Program-made: the position numbers and the translations under genes | Shown here: piece by piece, positions 36,292 through 44,690 of the stretch | How the letters are laid out: every line of letters begins with the position of its first letter | How positions within the stretch are numbered: the first letter of the stretch is position 1 | The notes under the pieces: generated by a model | The model's database searches: none | Told to the model about the DNA's origin: nothing | Seen by the model: the letters and a program-made list of their open reading frames with translations, nothing else | Assembly: GCA_021846505.1 (NCBI GenBank) | Contig: JAJZWV010000029.1 | Coordinates: 1-44,852, forward strand | DNA: 44,852 bases | Direction of reading: 5' to 3' | From: Bacillota bacterium | Lineage (GTDB): Bacteria > Bacillota > Sulfobacillia > Sulfobacillales > JAIMBI01

Positions 36292-37272
36292 CTACCCGAG
36301 ACGAAACACGCGCATCATATTGACGGCGGCAAGGCCGAGCGCGAACGCCAGCGGCAAGGTCGTTACCCAGACAATCAGCAGACGGAGCACTGTCGGCCAC
36401 TCAATTCGCCGCGGGGCGAGCGCGGAACCAAGGCCGAACAGCGATCCGTCGGTCGTTTCGGTGGTGCTGACGGGCAGTCCCAAAAGGGCGGCCGACACCA
36501 CGGTGACGGCGGCAGAGCCCTGTACGGCCAAGGAGTGCAGCGGTCGGATTCGAAAAATGTGCCCGCCCACGGTTCGAGCAATTCGCAATCCGCCTGCGAG
36601 CAGCCCAGCCGTCCAGAACACCAGGGGCAAGCCGATCGCGGCGAGGGTCACGTGATAGTGACTCCCGGCGGCGGTTGTGAAAGCCAGGGCCATAAGGCCG
36701 ATGGCCTTTTCTTGGTCGTTGGCGCCGTAGGCCAGCCCTTGCACCGTGAGTGTGGCGACCTGCAAGTAGCCCAGCTGCCGCGGGTTCGCCACCGAGACGC
36801 CTCGGAGCATGCGCCACAGCAGCCGCGTGACCCAGAACGCCACAATGTAACCCACGAGCACGGACCCGAAAAGCCCTCCCACCACCTTTGCTACCCCGCC
36901 CCAATGGATAAGCGCCGCCTGGCCATTTAAGAGGGTGGCGCCCACCATTCCTCCCGCCAAGGCGATGGTCGTGCTGGAGGGGAGGCGAAGGCGCCACGTG
37001 ATCAGCAGGGTCATGATGGCGGCGATCAGTGCAGCGGTCAGCACCGAGAATCCGGCCCGGTGGAAGTTGATAATCTCGACGGCGATGGTGTGGGAGACGG
37101 CCGTACCGAAAAGGAGTGGTCCCACGGCAATGCTGGCAATCAAGAGAGGAATCAGCACACGGGGCGACACGGCTCGAGTCGGCAAGAAGGTGCCTACCAA
37201 ATTGCCGCCGCCATTGATCCCGGCGATGGCGGCAAACAGGCCGATCAGCACCGGCAGCGTCCAGCCGGTCAT
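36292..37272 (-). CDS. PiT-family inorganic phosphate permease
   Basis: A 326-residue integral membrane protein with about ten hydrophobic segments. The C-terminal PiT signature is clear in GLAYGANDQEKAIGLMALAF, with PVSTTETTDGSLFGLG after it. The N-terminal repeat reads AGINGGGNLVGTFLPTRAVSP where most family members have GANDxAN, so the first signature is altered. PSSTTIALAGGMVGA is the matching first-half motif. ATG 37272 has no convincing ribosome binding site, and the gene lies 64 bp after the DUF47 gene. PiT-DUF47 pairs are a standard low-affinity phosphate uptake unit. Confidence 0.9.
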   Translation of the reverse strand: MTGWTLPVLIGLFAAIAGINGGGNLVGTFLPTRAVSPRVLIPLLIASIAVGPLLFGTAVSHTIAVEIINFHRAGFSVLTAALIAAIMTLLITWRLRLPSSTTIALAGGMVGATLLNGQAALIHWGGVAKVVGGLFGSVLVGYIVAFWVTRLLWRMLRGVSVANPRQLGYLQVATLTVQGLAYGANDQEKAIGLMALAFTTAAGSHYHVTLAAIGLPLVFWTAGLLAGGLRIARTVGGHIFRIRPLHSLAVQGSAAVTVVSAALLGLPVSTTETTDGSLFGLGSALAPRRIEWPTVLRLLIVWVTTLPLAFALGLAAVNMMRVFRLG

Positions 37273-37336
37273 CGGGGTGTCGCGCTTCGCCGACGACCAT
37301 CCCGGACAAAGATCGTCGACGTGCCGAGGGACAAAA

Positions 37337-37966
37337 CTACCGGCCTTCCTTGATGATGATGTCCACGATCACGTTGGCGGCGTTGTCAACCCGGTCGGCG
37401 GAATTTGACAGGTGGCGGTAAACTTCACGCAGACGAATCGCGTACGAGAGGTCATCGACGTGGGACAGATCCGCAATGGCTTGGCGATAGAGGGCCTCCA
37501 TGCGGTTCTCCAGCCGCTTGGCGTCTTGGGCCCGCTTCTGGCCTAAGAGGCGGTTGCTGGGGAGCGCCTGAATTGCTTCGTGAATGGCTTTGCCTGCTTC
37601 GGCCAGCGTGGCCACCATCTCTCGGATGGCAGAATCGGGGTTGATGCCGTACAGGTGGATTTCCTTGATCGTGTTTTCCGCGTAGTCAGCGATATCATCC
37701 ACCGCGCGCGACAGGTGGTTGATGTCCTCTCGGTCAAAGGGGGTAACCAAAGATTGCAGCAAGTCGCCAACGAGCCGCGCGCGGAGCCGATCCCCCTCGT
37801 GCTCCCACTCCGAGGCCTGACGAGCCAGCTTCTCTTTCACACGGGAATCGCGTGAGGTCACGAATTGATGCAAAAGCTGCACCACTTGGGCCATGACTGC
37901 GGCCTGCTCGGCCAACCCGACGACGAACGGACTGGGGCGGGCGCTGAAAACTTCTCGCCAGCTCAC
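37337..37966 (-). CDS. DUF47/PhoU-like partner of the PiT permease
   Basis: A 209-residue, mostly helical PhoU-like protein that usually regulates the adjacent PiT transporter. It contains VTPFDREDINHLSRAVDDIADY, the hallmark of DUF47, and C-terminal YRHLSNSADRVDNAANVIVDIII with metal-binding acidic residues. GTG 37966 is chosen because GGGAGAGGGGG lies 6 bases upstream and the mapped promoter would start transcription near 37987. ATG 37987 is in frame but would give an almost leaderless message. Confidence 0.9.
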   Translation of the reverse strand: MSWREVFSARPSPFVVGLAEQAAVMAQVVQLLHQFVTSRDSRVKEKLARQASEWEHEGDRLRARLVGDLLQSLVTPFDREDINHLSRAVDDIADYAENTIKEIHLYGINPDSAIREMVATLAEAGKAIHEAIQALPSNRLLGQKRAQDAKRLENRMEALYRQAIADLSHVDDLSYAIRLREVYRHLSNSADRVDNAANVIVDIIIKEGR

Positions 37967-37993
37967 GACGGCCCCCCTCTCCCTCATAACATA

Positions 37994-38022
37994 ATCGTAA
38001 CATGTTCTTAATCCAACGTCAA
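37994..38022 (-). promoter_or_regulatory. Promoter of the DUF47-PiT operon (TTGACG-17-TACGAT)
   Basis: On the minus strand -35 TTGACG (38017-38022) and -10 TACGAT (37994-37999) are exactly 17 bp apart. Both boxes match those of the second GDPD promoter base for base. No Pho-box-like repeat is recognised around it. Confidence 0.82.
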
Positions 38023-38826
38023 TCAAAGTCCGGGACTGTGCGAAGGTCCGTGGCCGGGGCAAGACACCCAGGATCGCGACGCGCTCCGAGGCGGCGCGGA
38101 CGGTCTTTGGCCGGGGGGGAGCTTGGTGCCCAAGTGGGCTGAAGGTGGCGGGTGCAGCGGGCGGCCGCCGCATCAGCAGATGATGCGGCTGCGCGGTGTG
38201 GTGCAGAAGCGACACTTTGGGCCCCAGGTGCCGAATCCGAGGCCGCAGGTGTTGGCCTCACCCGACGGCGGCTGGCGGCGAGGGGACCGGCGCAAAAGCC
38301 ACCTAGTGGTCCTGCCGAAAGCGTTTGTCGACCCGCCGCCGGGCTGGTCGCGGGTCGGGACGCCGCGCGGCAGGGCGCTACTGCGCCGCGGGACGGTCCG
38401 GCGCTGGGCGCGCTGACCGTCGCCATCCCTGCTCCAGCACGGTGCCGCTGCAGAGTCAGGACTGCTCGCGGAGCGCGCTGCGCACCGAGCCAGATCCGCG
38501 CGAGGTGGGGGCACCACGACGAGCCCCTTGTGGCGGCGTTCGGGCGGGTGGTATATCCGAACCCGCGGAACGTCGGGCCGTCGCAGAGTGGGAGCACCGT
38601 TGCCCACTCCACCACCGGTCTAAGTTGCTTCGGTGGCCGTCCGCCGGGCAGCACATCGTTCCCAACGCAGGACGCCAAGACCCGCGAGTTCTCCCAAGCC
38701 TCCCTGCGCGGACCAGGCGGGCTTTGACGCGGGTTTAGGCCGTGACACTTGCGAGGACGCGGGGCTGGTGCCAAGATGCCGTCTAGGCGCTTCGCGCCAA
38801 TCGTGAGTTGGGGAAGGGGAGCGCCG
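38023..38826. other. Non-coding or decayed stretch before glycerate kinase
   Basis: About 800 bp with open frames on both strands, for example 38123-38416 on the plus strand (97 codons) and a long minus-strand frame at 38019-38894. Their composition is Arg/Pro/Gly-rich and no family is recognised. They look like chance frames in GC-rich DNA or an eroded gene. Confidence 0.45.
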
Positions 38827-39918
38827 GTGCGGGTGCTGATTGCCCCAGATGCACTCAAGGGCGCCATCAGCCAGCAGCTGTTTGCCGTGGGCATTGCCGC
38901 GGGCTTGCGCCGCGCGCTGCCCGATGCGGAGGTGATTGGCTGTCCCCTGGCGGATGGAGGTGAGGGGACTGCCGCCGTCGTGCAGGCGGCGCTCGGGGGC
39001 CGCCTTGTCCGCGTGCCGGTGCGCGACGCCTACGGGCGCCCCCGCAGCGCTGGGGTGCTGGTGCTGCCGGACGGCACTTGGGTGATAGAGGCCGCCGAGG
39101 GGCCAGGCTTTGTGCCCGAGGCTGAGCGCCCCCAGTCCGCGGCGTCTGCCACCAGCGCCGGCCTCGGCGACATGTTGGCTGCAGCGATTAAGGGGGGAGC
39201 CGAGCGCGTGTGGGTCGGCCTCGGCGGGACCGGCAGCACGGATGGCGGCTGGGGCCTGCTGCAGGCCCTGGGTGCTGCCGGCGACGGCGTGGCCCTCCGC
39301 CTGCAACCGTTTCCGGTGGCCCTGACTGCTTGGTGTGATGCGATGGTGCCGGCTACGGGTCCGCGCGGCGCGGTCATGCGCTACGGGCCACAAAAGGGCG
39401 TGGCGCCGGGCGAATTGGCGGCGCTGGCCGCCACGGTGGACGAGCGGGGCGCCGCCCTGGAAGCGGCAGCGGGCCGGCCGTTGCGGCAGCAGCCCGGTGC
39501 GGGAGCGGCTGGCGGTGCGGGCATGGCCCTCGCCGCCCTCGGCGGGCAACTGGTGCCCGGCGCCGAGGCCGTAGCCCGAGTCGTGCACCTGGACGACTGG
39601 CTCGACGTCGCGGATGTGGTCGTGACGGGAGAGGGCCGGCTGGACGAATCGTCCCTGGACGGCAAGGTGGTGGGGACGGTGCTGGCTCACGCCAGCACGC
39701 GGAGCGTCCCCGCCGTGGCGCTGGTGGGCGAGTTTGGGTCGGCCGCGGCCATGGAGGCGGCTTATGCCGCCGGGTTGGTGGCCGCGTTTCCGTTGGCCTT
39801 GGGGCCCCAAACACGAGAAGCGGCGATGGCCCAGAGCGCGTACTGGGCAGAGCAAGCCGCCTACCATGCGGGGCGTTGGCTCACCCGGTGGCCCTGGCAG
39901 CCGATAGGAAAGGCTTGA
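38827..39918 (+). CDS. glxK: Glycerate kinase (GlxK/GarK family)
   Basis: A 363-residue type of glycerate kinase that phosphorylates D-glycerate, usually to 2-phosphoglycerate. The N terminus VRVLIAPDALKGAIS, the substrate loop CPLADGGEGTAAVVQAALGG, GLGGTGSTDGGWGLLQALG and the later VVTGEGRLDESSLDGKVVG are all family signatures. GTG 38827 has GGAAGGGGAG just upstream; the upstream extension to 38749 is not family-like. It stands alone between decayed stretches. It links glycerate or glyoxylate metabolism to glycolysis. The symbol reflects family membership only. Confidence 0.93.
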   Translation: MRVLIAPDALKGAISQQLFAVGIAAGLRRALPDAEVIGCPLADGGEGTAAVVQAALGGRLVRVPVRDAYGRPRSAGVLVLPDGTWVIEAAEGPGFVPEAERPQSAASATSAGLGDMLAAAIKGGAERVWVGLGGTGSTDGGWGLLQALGAAGDGVALRLQPFPVALTAWCDAMVPATGPRGAVMRYGPQKGVAPGELAALAATVDERGAALEAAAGRPLRQQPGAGAAGGAGMALAALGGQLVPGAEAVARVVHLDDWLDVADVVVTGEGRLDESSLDGKVVGTVLAHASTRSVPAVALVGEFGSAAAMEAAYAAGLVAAFPLALGPQTREAAMAQSAYWAEQAAYHAGRWLTRWPWQPIGKA

Positions 39919-40703
39919 GGCAGGCGCCGCCCTCTACTGAGGGGGTTTCTTGGCCGCGTGTGAAAGTCCGAGAAGCTGTGACGGCGCGCGACGGAGCGCT
40001 CACCCGCGGCGCCCTGCCGGGTGGGGAGGGCGTCGGGCCCCGGGAAGAGGCCGCCGTGGGCAAGCTCCCGCAGCGCAGCACCTTCGTATTCATCACCCCG
40101 CTGCCGGTGGCTGGCTGTGCTGCTGCGAGCCTGCTGCGGGGCTGGCAGGCGGATGGTGCCGTTCGGCGGAGAAGTGAATGCGGGAGTTGCACATCCGTGC
40201 GCAAAGCGGCGCGATCAGTGCTGTGCCATTGCGGTCTTGCCGGCGGGGCTGTCACGCCTCGCACGGTGTAGCCGCGTCTGTGTCGAATTGCCTGTCCGGC
40301 TTCTTATCAGCTAAGGTCGCTCGCTGGACGCGACCGTGTCTGTGCGTGCCCACCAGGCCCAACAGCGGTCCGAAGGGCGGGGGCGGGTTTAGGCGGTCGC
40401 TGGACGACCAGTGGCGGGGGCGGGCTGCTCGGGGTCGATCCTCTGCCGCGGGAAGTCACGCGGCCGGCCGCTCAGAGAATGCCTTGCGGCTCTCGGCCCA
40501 AATAGTGCGAGACGTGCGCCGCGGTAGGTGTCAAGCCCTTCGGGACAAGTCAGCACCAGAAATTGACACCCTCTTTTTGCGAGGGATCCTCGGGGGATTG
40601 ATCGCCACACGGTCGGGCAAGCGTCACGTCCAAGATTGTGGTGCAAAAGTCGGGCTCCCTTGAGTGCCAATGGAACCAGATCCAGCGTATCCGGGAACGG
40701 AAC
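39919..40703. other. Decayed stretch between glycerate kinase and the IS region
   Basis: Nearly 800 bp without a convincing gene. The only structure noticed is a perfect 8-bp inverted repeat, ggtgtcaa at 40527-40534 and ttgacacc at 40563-40570, resembling transposon tips brought close together. Confidence 0.4.
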
Positions 40704-40848
40704 GGCGGCCAAGCGATGGCACCCAGGTGGTGCCCACCGCGTGCTGAGTCTGGCGTGCGTGGTGGCCACCGGGGTCACGGCCCAGGGGGAGCGGGCGGTC
40801 TTGGGCTGTGACGTCGGGCCGAGCGAGGCCGAGGCGTTCTGGACGGGG
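40704..40848 (+). pseudogene. IS256-type (mutator) transposase, central fragment
   Basis: The reading GAHRVLSLACVVATGVTAQGE followed by LGCDVGPSEAEAFWTG matches the central catalytic domain of IS256-family transposases, including the second catalytic Asp region (DVGxSE). The N-terminal part is missing upstream. The fragment is broken at 40848 by the IS607-like element; the reading resumes at 42720. Confidence 0.8.
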
Positions 40849-40906
40849 GTTCTAACGGTTGACCTGTTATAGCTACGGGTATCGGCGCGTGTGGTATACG
40901 ACAGAT

Positions 40907-41479
40907 ATGAGCCTGAGTACGTGGGCGAAGGAGCAGGGCATCAGCTGCCAAGCCGCGTGGCGAATGTACCGGGATGGCAAACTGCCCGTGCCGACGGAGC
41001 CACGGCCCACGGGGACGATCATCGTGAAGCCGCCGAAGGAGGAGCCCACCGGGGTGGCGGTCTACGCGCGCGGATCCTCATTCGACCCGCGTTCGGATCT
41101 TGATGGGCCGGGGGCGCGTGTGGTGGCGTTCGTGACGCACCAAGGCTGGCCGGTGGGGCGCACGGGAATGGCGGGGGGCTCCGGACTCACCGGACCCGTC
41201 CGCCGCTCATGCAGGTGCTCGCGGCCCCCTCCGTCGCCAGCGTGGCCGTCGCGCATCGGGATCGGCTGACGTGATTCGGTGCGCCGACGATGTGGAGGCA
41301 GCGCGGGCGGCGCAAGGACGACGCCTGGTTGTGGTGGATCCGGGCGAGACCCCGGACGATCTCGCGCCGGACGGGATCGAGGGGTGCACCGCATTCTGCG
41401 CTCGGCGGAACGGGCGGCGCTCGGCCCAGCCTCGCGCCGAACGCGCCCTGCGGCGTGCCGCCGAGGACGGGGCGCCATG
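40907..41479 (+). pseudogene. tnpA: IS607 tnpA serine recombinase, frameshifted
   Basis: IS607 TnpA is a serine recombinase with a MerR-like N-terminal DNA-binding domain. That domain is intact from ATG 40907 (MSLSTWAKEQGISCQAAWRM), followed by TGTIIVKPPKEEPTGVAVYAR with the start of the catalytic domain. The catalytic Ser region reads YARGSSFDPRSDLD, close to the normal YARVSSxDQ. From about 41180 the sequence changes frame twice: LAAPSVASVAVAHRDRL is in a second frame and EAARAAQGRRLVVVDPGET in a third. The product would be truncated. Confidence 0.82.
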
Positions 41480-42707
41480 GCGGTCCCCCAGGCCTTCCGG
41501 TACGAGCTGGACCCGACCGGGCGACAGCGGAGGCGCCTGGCCCAGGCGGCGGGCACGGCCCGGTACGCCTACAAGGGGGGCCTGGCCTTGTGCCAGCGCC
41601 GGCTCACCGTCGGCCAGCCCGTACCCCCCGCAGCCGAACTGCACCGTCTCTGGAACACGGAGAAGCCCCAGCGGTCGTGGGGGTCCGCCGTCGCCAAGTG
41701 CTGCGGCCAGGAGGCGCTGCGCGACCTGGATCGCGCCGTCGGCCACTGCGGGGGGGCGCACGGAGGGTCATCGCGTCGGGTTCCCGCGCGTCCGGCGCCA
41801 GCATAGACGGCGGGATTCCTGGCGGCTGACCGGCAGCCTCACGGTACACCCGCGATCGGTGGGACTGCCGCGCCTCGGCGGCGTGCGGGTCAAAGAGCCC
41901 ACCGCGAAGTTCCGGGGACGGATTCTGTCGGCCACCGTTTGCCGCGAGGCCAACCGCTGGTACGTATCCTGGGCGGTGGAGGTGGAGCGCGATGATCCGC
42001 AGCCCGCAGACGGTCCGGTGGGGGGGATCGACCTGGGTCTTCAGTCCTTTGGGGTACTCTCCGATGGAACACGGGTCCAGTCGCTCAAGCCGTTGGCGAA
42101 CGCACGGCGTCGGTTGCGGCACCGGCAACGGCTCCACAGCCGTAGACAACGGGGGTCGTGTAACCGGCGTAAGTCGGCGGCCGGGCTGTGGCCCGCCTGC
42201 ACCGGCGCATCCGTTGCCGGCGGAAGGACTTCCTGCACCAACTGACCACGACCCTGGCGAAAACCCAGTCGGTCATCGTGGTCGAGGACCTGTCCGCGCG
42301 CGGCACGAATCCGCAACCATCATCTGGCCCGCTCCCTCGCGGACGCCGGGTGGTCGGAGTGCCGGCGGATGCTGGCGTACAAGACCCCGGGGTACGGGTC
42401 CCGGTTGGTCATGGCCCCGCGCTTCTACCCGTCCACCAAGGCCTGCTCGGCCTGTGGGCACGTGAAGGGCGAGATGCCGCTGGGGGAGCGTCTCGTCCCG
42501 TGTGCCGTGTGTGGGCGAGATCGACCGGGACTGGAACGCGGCGCGGACCTCGCGTCGCTCGTCGCCGGGCGTTCCCCGGAGACGCCAAACGCCTGTGGAG
42601 CAGACGGCGCTGGCCAGGAGAACGGCCTGGTGAAACTGGCTGCCCCGAAGCCGGACCCTTGGAGTCCGAAACCGGGCGCTGCGGCGTCTGGAAACAAACG
42701 ACGATGA
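41477..42707 (+). pseudogene. tnpB: IS607 tnpB RNA-guided nuclease (TnpB/OrfB), multiply frameshifted
   Basis: TnpB is the RuvC-type RNA-guided nuclease ancestral to Cas12. The N-terminal part from ATG 41477 (FRYELDPTGRQRRRLAQAAG) is in one frame to about 41765. The middle (VKEPTAKFRGRILSAT, GGIDLGLQSFGVLSDG with the first RuvC Asp) is in a second. LHRRIRCRRKDFLHQLTTT and VIVVEDLSARG (catalytic Glu) return to the first. The zinc finger region (YPSTKACSACGHVKGEMPLG) is again in the second. The last RuvC Asp (IDRDWNAAR) needs yet another frame. At least four shifts are needed, so it is not functional. Confidence 0.82.
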
Positions 42708-42719
42708 ATAGGGGAACGG

Positions 42720-43205
42720 TTTCTCCGGGACCTGGTCGCGCGAGGGACACCGGCGTGCAGCTGGTCCTGAGCGACGCGCACAGCGGGCTAGTGGCGGCGC
42801 TGCGCCCGATGCTCCACGGGGCGCAGCGGCAGCGGTGTCGCGTGCGTGCCCTGCGGAATCTGCTGCGGCACGTGCCGAAGTCCCAACCGGCGATGGTGGC
42901 GGCGGTCACCCGGGCGCTCTTCGTGCAGCCGGACCACGCCGCCGCGCTGACTGAACTGGCCCCGCGTGGCGGAGGCGCTGCCCCCGCGCTTTCCGCGGGT
43001 GGCGGACGACCTGCGGGACATGGCGGCGGACCTGTTGGCGTTCCTGCACTTCCCGCCGGCCCATTGGAGGCAGATCTGCGCGACCAATCCCCTGGAGCGG
43101 TCGAATCGCGCAATGGGACGGCGGGCCGACGTGGTGAGGATCTTTCCGAACCGCGCGGCGAGCCTGCGCCTCCTGGGCGCGGCCGAGGTGCAGGACCAGG
43201 TGGGC
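42720..43205 (+). pseudogene. IS256-type transposase, C-terminal fragment
   Basis: The reading resumes after the IS607-like element with TGVQLVLSDAHSGLVAALRP, which includes the catalytic SDAHxGL motif. RCRVRALRNLLRHVPKSQP and FPPAHWRQICATNPLERSN follow, after one frame change near 42960. ADVVRIFPNRAASLRLLGA is the usual C-terminal end, but the last 20-30 residues are missing. It joins directly to an N-terminal fragment at about 43206. Confidence 0.8.
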
Positions 43206-43600
43206 ACCGACCGCTATGAGCGCACCGCGCGACCCATCGCGACCGGGACTGGGAGACCTGGCTAGGCACCGTGCATCTCCAGATCCCCCAGCGGCCGCGC
43301 GGGAGCTACTGTCCCGCCTGTCTCGAGCCGCGCCGACGCAGCGAACAGGCGCTCACGGCGGTGATTCAAGAAGTCATGTACTGGCCGTGAGTACGCGCAA
43401 GGTGGACGACCTGGCCCAGGCGCTGGGGATGACCAGGCTGACGAAGTCGGCGGTGTCGGCGCTCTGTGCCCGGCTCGATGAGCGAGCTACGGCCTTTCGG
43501 CAGCGGCCGCTCGCCGGGTCCTATCCTTAGATGTGCTTGGACGCCAAGTACGTGAAAGTCGGCGAAGGCGCGCGCTACGAGTGCGCTGCTCGGCCGTCGA
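43206..43600 (+). pseudogene. IS256-type transposase, N-terminal fragment, out of order
   Basis: This piece holds the N-terminal half of an IS256-type transposase: DRYERTAR, then LGTVHLQIPQRPRGSY, CLEPRRRSEQALTAVIQE, and STRKVDDLAQALGMTRLTKS. A nonsense TAG at 43528-43530 precedes LDAKYVKVGEGAR, which contains the first catalytic Asp. Frames change at least twice. It lies after the C-terminal fragment, so the gene is circularly permuted in this window. Similarity ends near 43600, close to where the central fragment at 40704 begins. Confidence 0.78.
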
Positions 43601-43614
43601 GCTATCGGGCATTG

Positions 43615-43686
43615 AGCCCCCGCCCGGATTCGAACCGGGGAATGCGGATGTTGAGACCCGTGCCTCATCCGCTTGGCGACGCCGGC
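43615..43686 (-). tRNA. tRNA-Cys-like pseudogene with a 6-base anticodon loop
   Basis: The minus strand folds as a tRNA of 72 bases. The T arm CCCGG-TTCGAAT-CCGGG is perfect and the D arm GCC...GGC is standard. The anticodon stem CGGGT/ATCCG has one wobble pair. The anticodon loop is CTCAAC, only six bases; restoring one G would give CTGCAAC with the Cys anticodon GCA. The rest (GCCAAGCGG, CATTCCCCGG) also resembles bacterial tRNA-Cys. The acceptor stem has two G-G mismatches. It is therefore probably a dead copy. Confidence 0.62.
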
Positions 43687-43687
43687 C

Positions 43688-43837
43688 ATGGAAGAAATGG
43701 AGCGTCTCGTTGACGCGATCCTCCACCGGGGACGGCGGCTCCCGGAGGGCAACTACCCGAACGCGGTGGCCATCACCGAATCTGGCAGCGCGCCATGGGC
43801 TGTTGTCACCAGCCGTCACACAGCCTGGGCCGCGTAG
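43688..43837 (+). CDS. Short hypothetical ORF (49 aa)
   Basis: An ORF of 49 codons from ATG 43688 (MEEMERLVDAILHRGRRLPE) to TAG 43837 begins directly beside the tRNA-like element on the opposite strand. Its composition is balanced and protein-like, but no family is recognised and no clear ribosome binding site is seen because the tRNA-like sequence precedes it. It may be the remnant of a longer gene. Confidence 0.25.
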   Translation: MEEMERLVDAILHRGRRLPEGNYPNAVAITESGSAPWAVVTSRHTAWAA

Positions 43838-43957
43838 ACATCCCCGCGTCAAAGCTGCCAGCCGATGGCGGGTGGTCCTGGAAAGGAGGAGGGTTTATCC
43901 AGACTCAGGCCATGATATGCTGAAGCCAACGTCTCAGCGATGGTGGGGAGCAGCGCC

Positions 43958-44272
43958 ATGCCGCGCAAGATCAAAGAGTTGATGGCGGAGAGCCTTTCAT
44001 GCGGAGTGACGCCCAGGGAGGTGATGAGGGCCCCGCACCCGCTTTACGCATCTCCCAGCAAGGGCAACGAGGGGTTGATGGTGCCCATGACGGCTCCCCT
44101 TGCTGCGCACCTCGATAAGGCCATCTTCCCCATGAACTGCGCGATGTCGGGTGGTGGTCCACTCACTCCCTTTGGCCTACCTTGTGTGCCGGCCCGACTG
44201 CGGAGACGATGCCCTCTTTCTTCCCGTAGGCGTCAACCGTGGGAGAGCCGTGGAGGGCAAAGGTGGGGCTGA
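43958..44272 (+). CDS. Hypothetical ORF with a HicA-like start
   Basis: The ORF from ATG 43958 opens MPRKIKELMAESLSCG, which recalls the start of HicA mRNA-interferase toxins (MPRKIRELIxDLEKAG). The HicA core GGKGSHRxFxHP does not follow in this frame. Fragments of a possible core (RTRFTH) occur in another frame with stops. If related at all, this would be a decayed HicA. No HicB antitoxin is recognised downstream. Confidence is low. Confidence 0.25.
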   Translation: MPRKIKELMAESLSCGVTPREVMRAPHPLYASPSKGNEGLMVPMTAPLAAHLDKAIFPMNCAMSGGGPLTPFGLPCVPARLRRRCPLSSRRRQPWESRGGQRWG

Positions 44273-44690
44273 TACCGTCCGTCCGACAGCAGCCATGGCT
44301 GACCGATTCCGCCGGCTCAGGTCGCTCGGCGTGCCAGCCAGGACGGCACGATCTCTGTGGCGGGTGCCGTCGGCGACGTCCAGGAGATCGCACCGAGCGA
44401 CGATATCCTCCAGCACCGCCACCGCCCCGTGCTCGCCGGCCTCGACGTCCGAGCTGTGGTCGACAGCATCGTCGTCCGGGCAGCGCGCTGCCAGGGGGCT
44501 CACTGGTTGGGTCCGCACAGGGGTTCACCCTCGTTGTCAAAGGGGCGGAGACAAGTCGAGCGGTCCTGGCAGAGGACTCTGCATCGGCGGAGCCAGACCA
44601 GTCGGGCCCCGTGGGAGTGGGTGCACCAGTGTCCCTGGCTCCTTCTGCCGGCGCCCTGCGTGCTCCATCCGGAGGGGCAACGGCGAGAAA
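44273..44690. other. Stretch before the group II intron domain V, no confident gene
   Basis: About 400 bp with open frames in several readings but no recognised domain. The last part (gcgtgctccatccggaggggcaacgg, read in halves) resembles the sequence that often precedes a group II intron domain V, so it may be intron remnant. Confidence 0.35.

Larger units (their letters stand above)
40849..42719 (+). mobile_element. IS607-family element inserted in an IS256-type transposase gene
   Basis: About 1.87 kb carrying tnpA (serine recombinase) and tnpB remnants. The left junction is ttctggacgggg/gttctaacgg and the right junction is ggggaacgg/tttctccggg. Joining the flanks restores the transposase reading FWTGFLRDLVARG. 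Insertion next to GG and the lack of an obvious target duplication fit IS607 behaviour. Both genes carry several frameshifts, so the copy is dead by itself. Confidence 0.8.

Noticed and set aside
38019-38894. 291-codon minus-strand frame before glycerate kinase
   Set aside because: Low-complexity Ala/Pro/Arg composition, no ribosome binding site, no recognised domain; it covers a likely promoter and the start of glycerate kinase.
43958-44272. Complete HicAB toxin-antitoxin module
   Set aside because: Only the first dozen residues resemble HicA; the GSHR core and a HicB partner are not found in frame.
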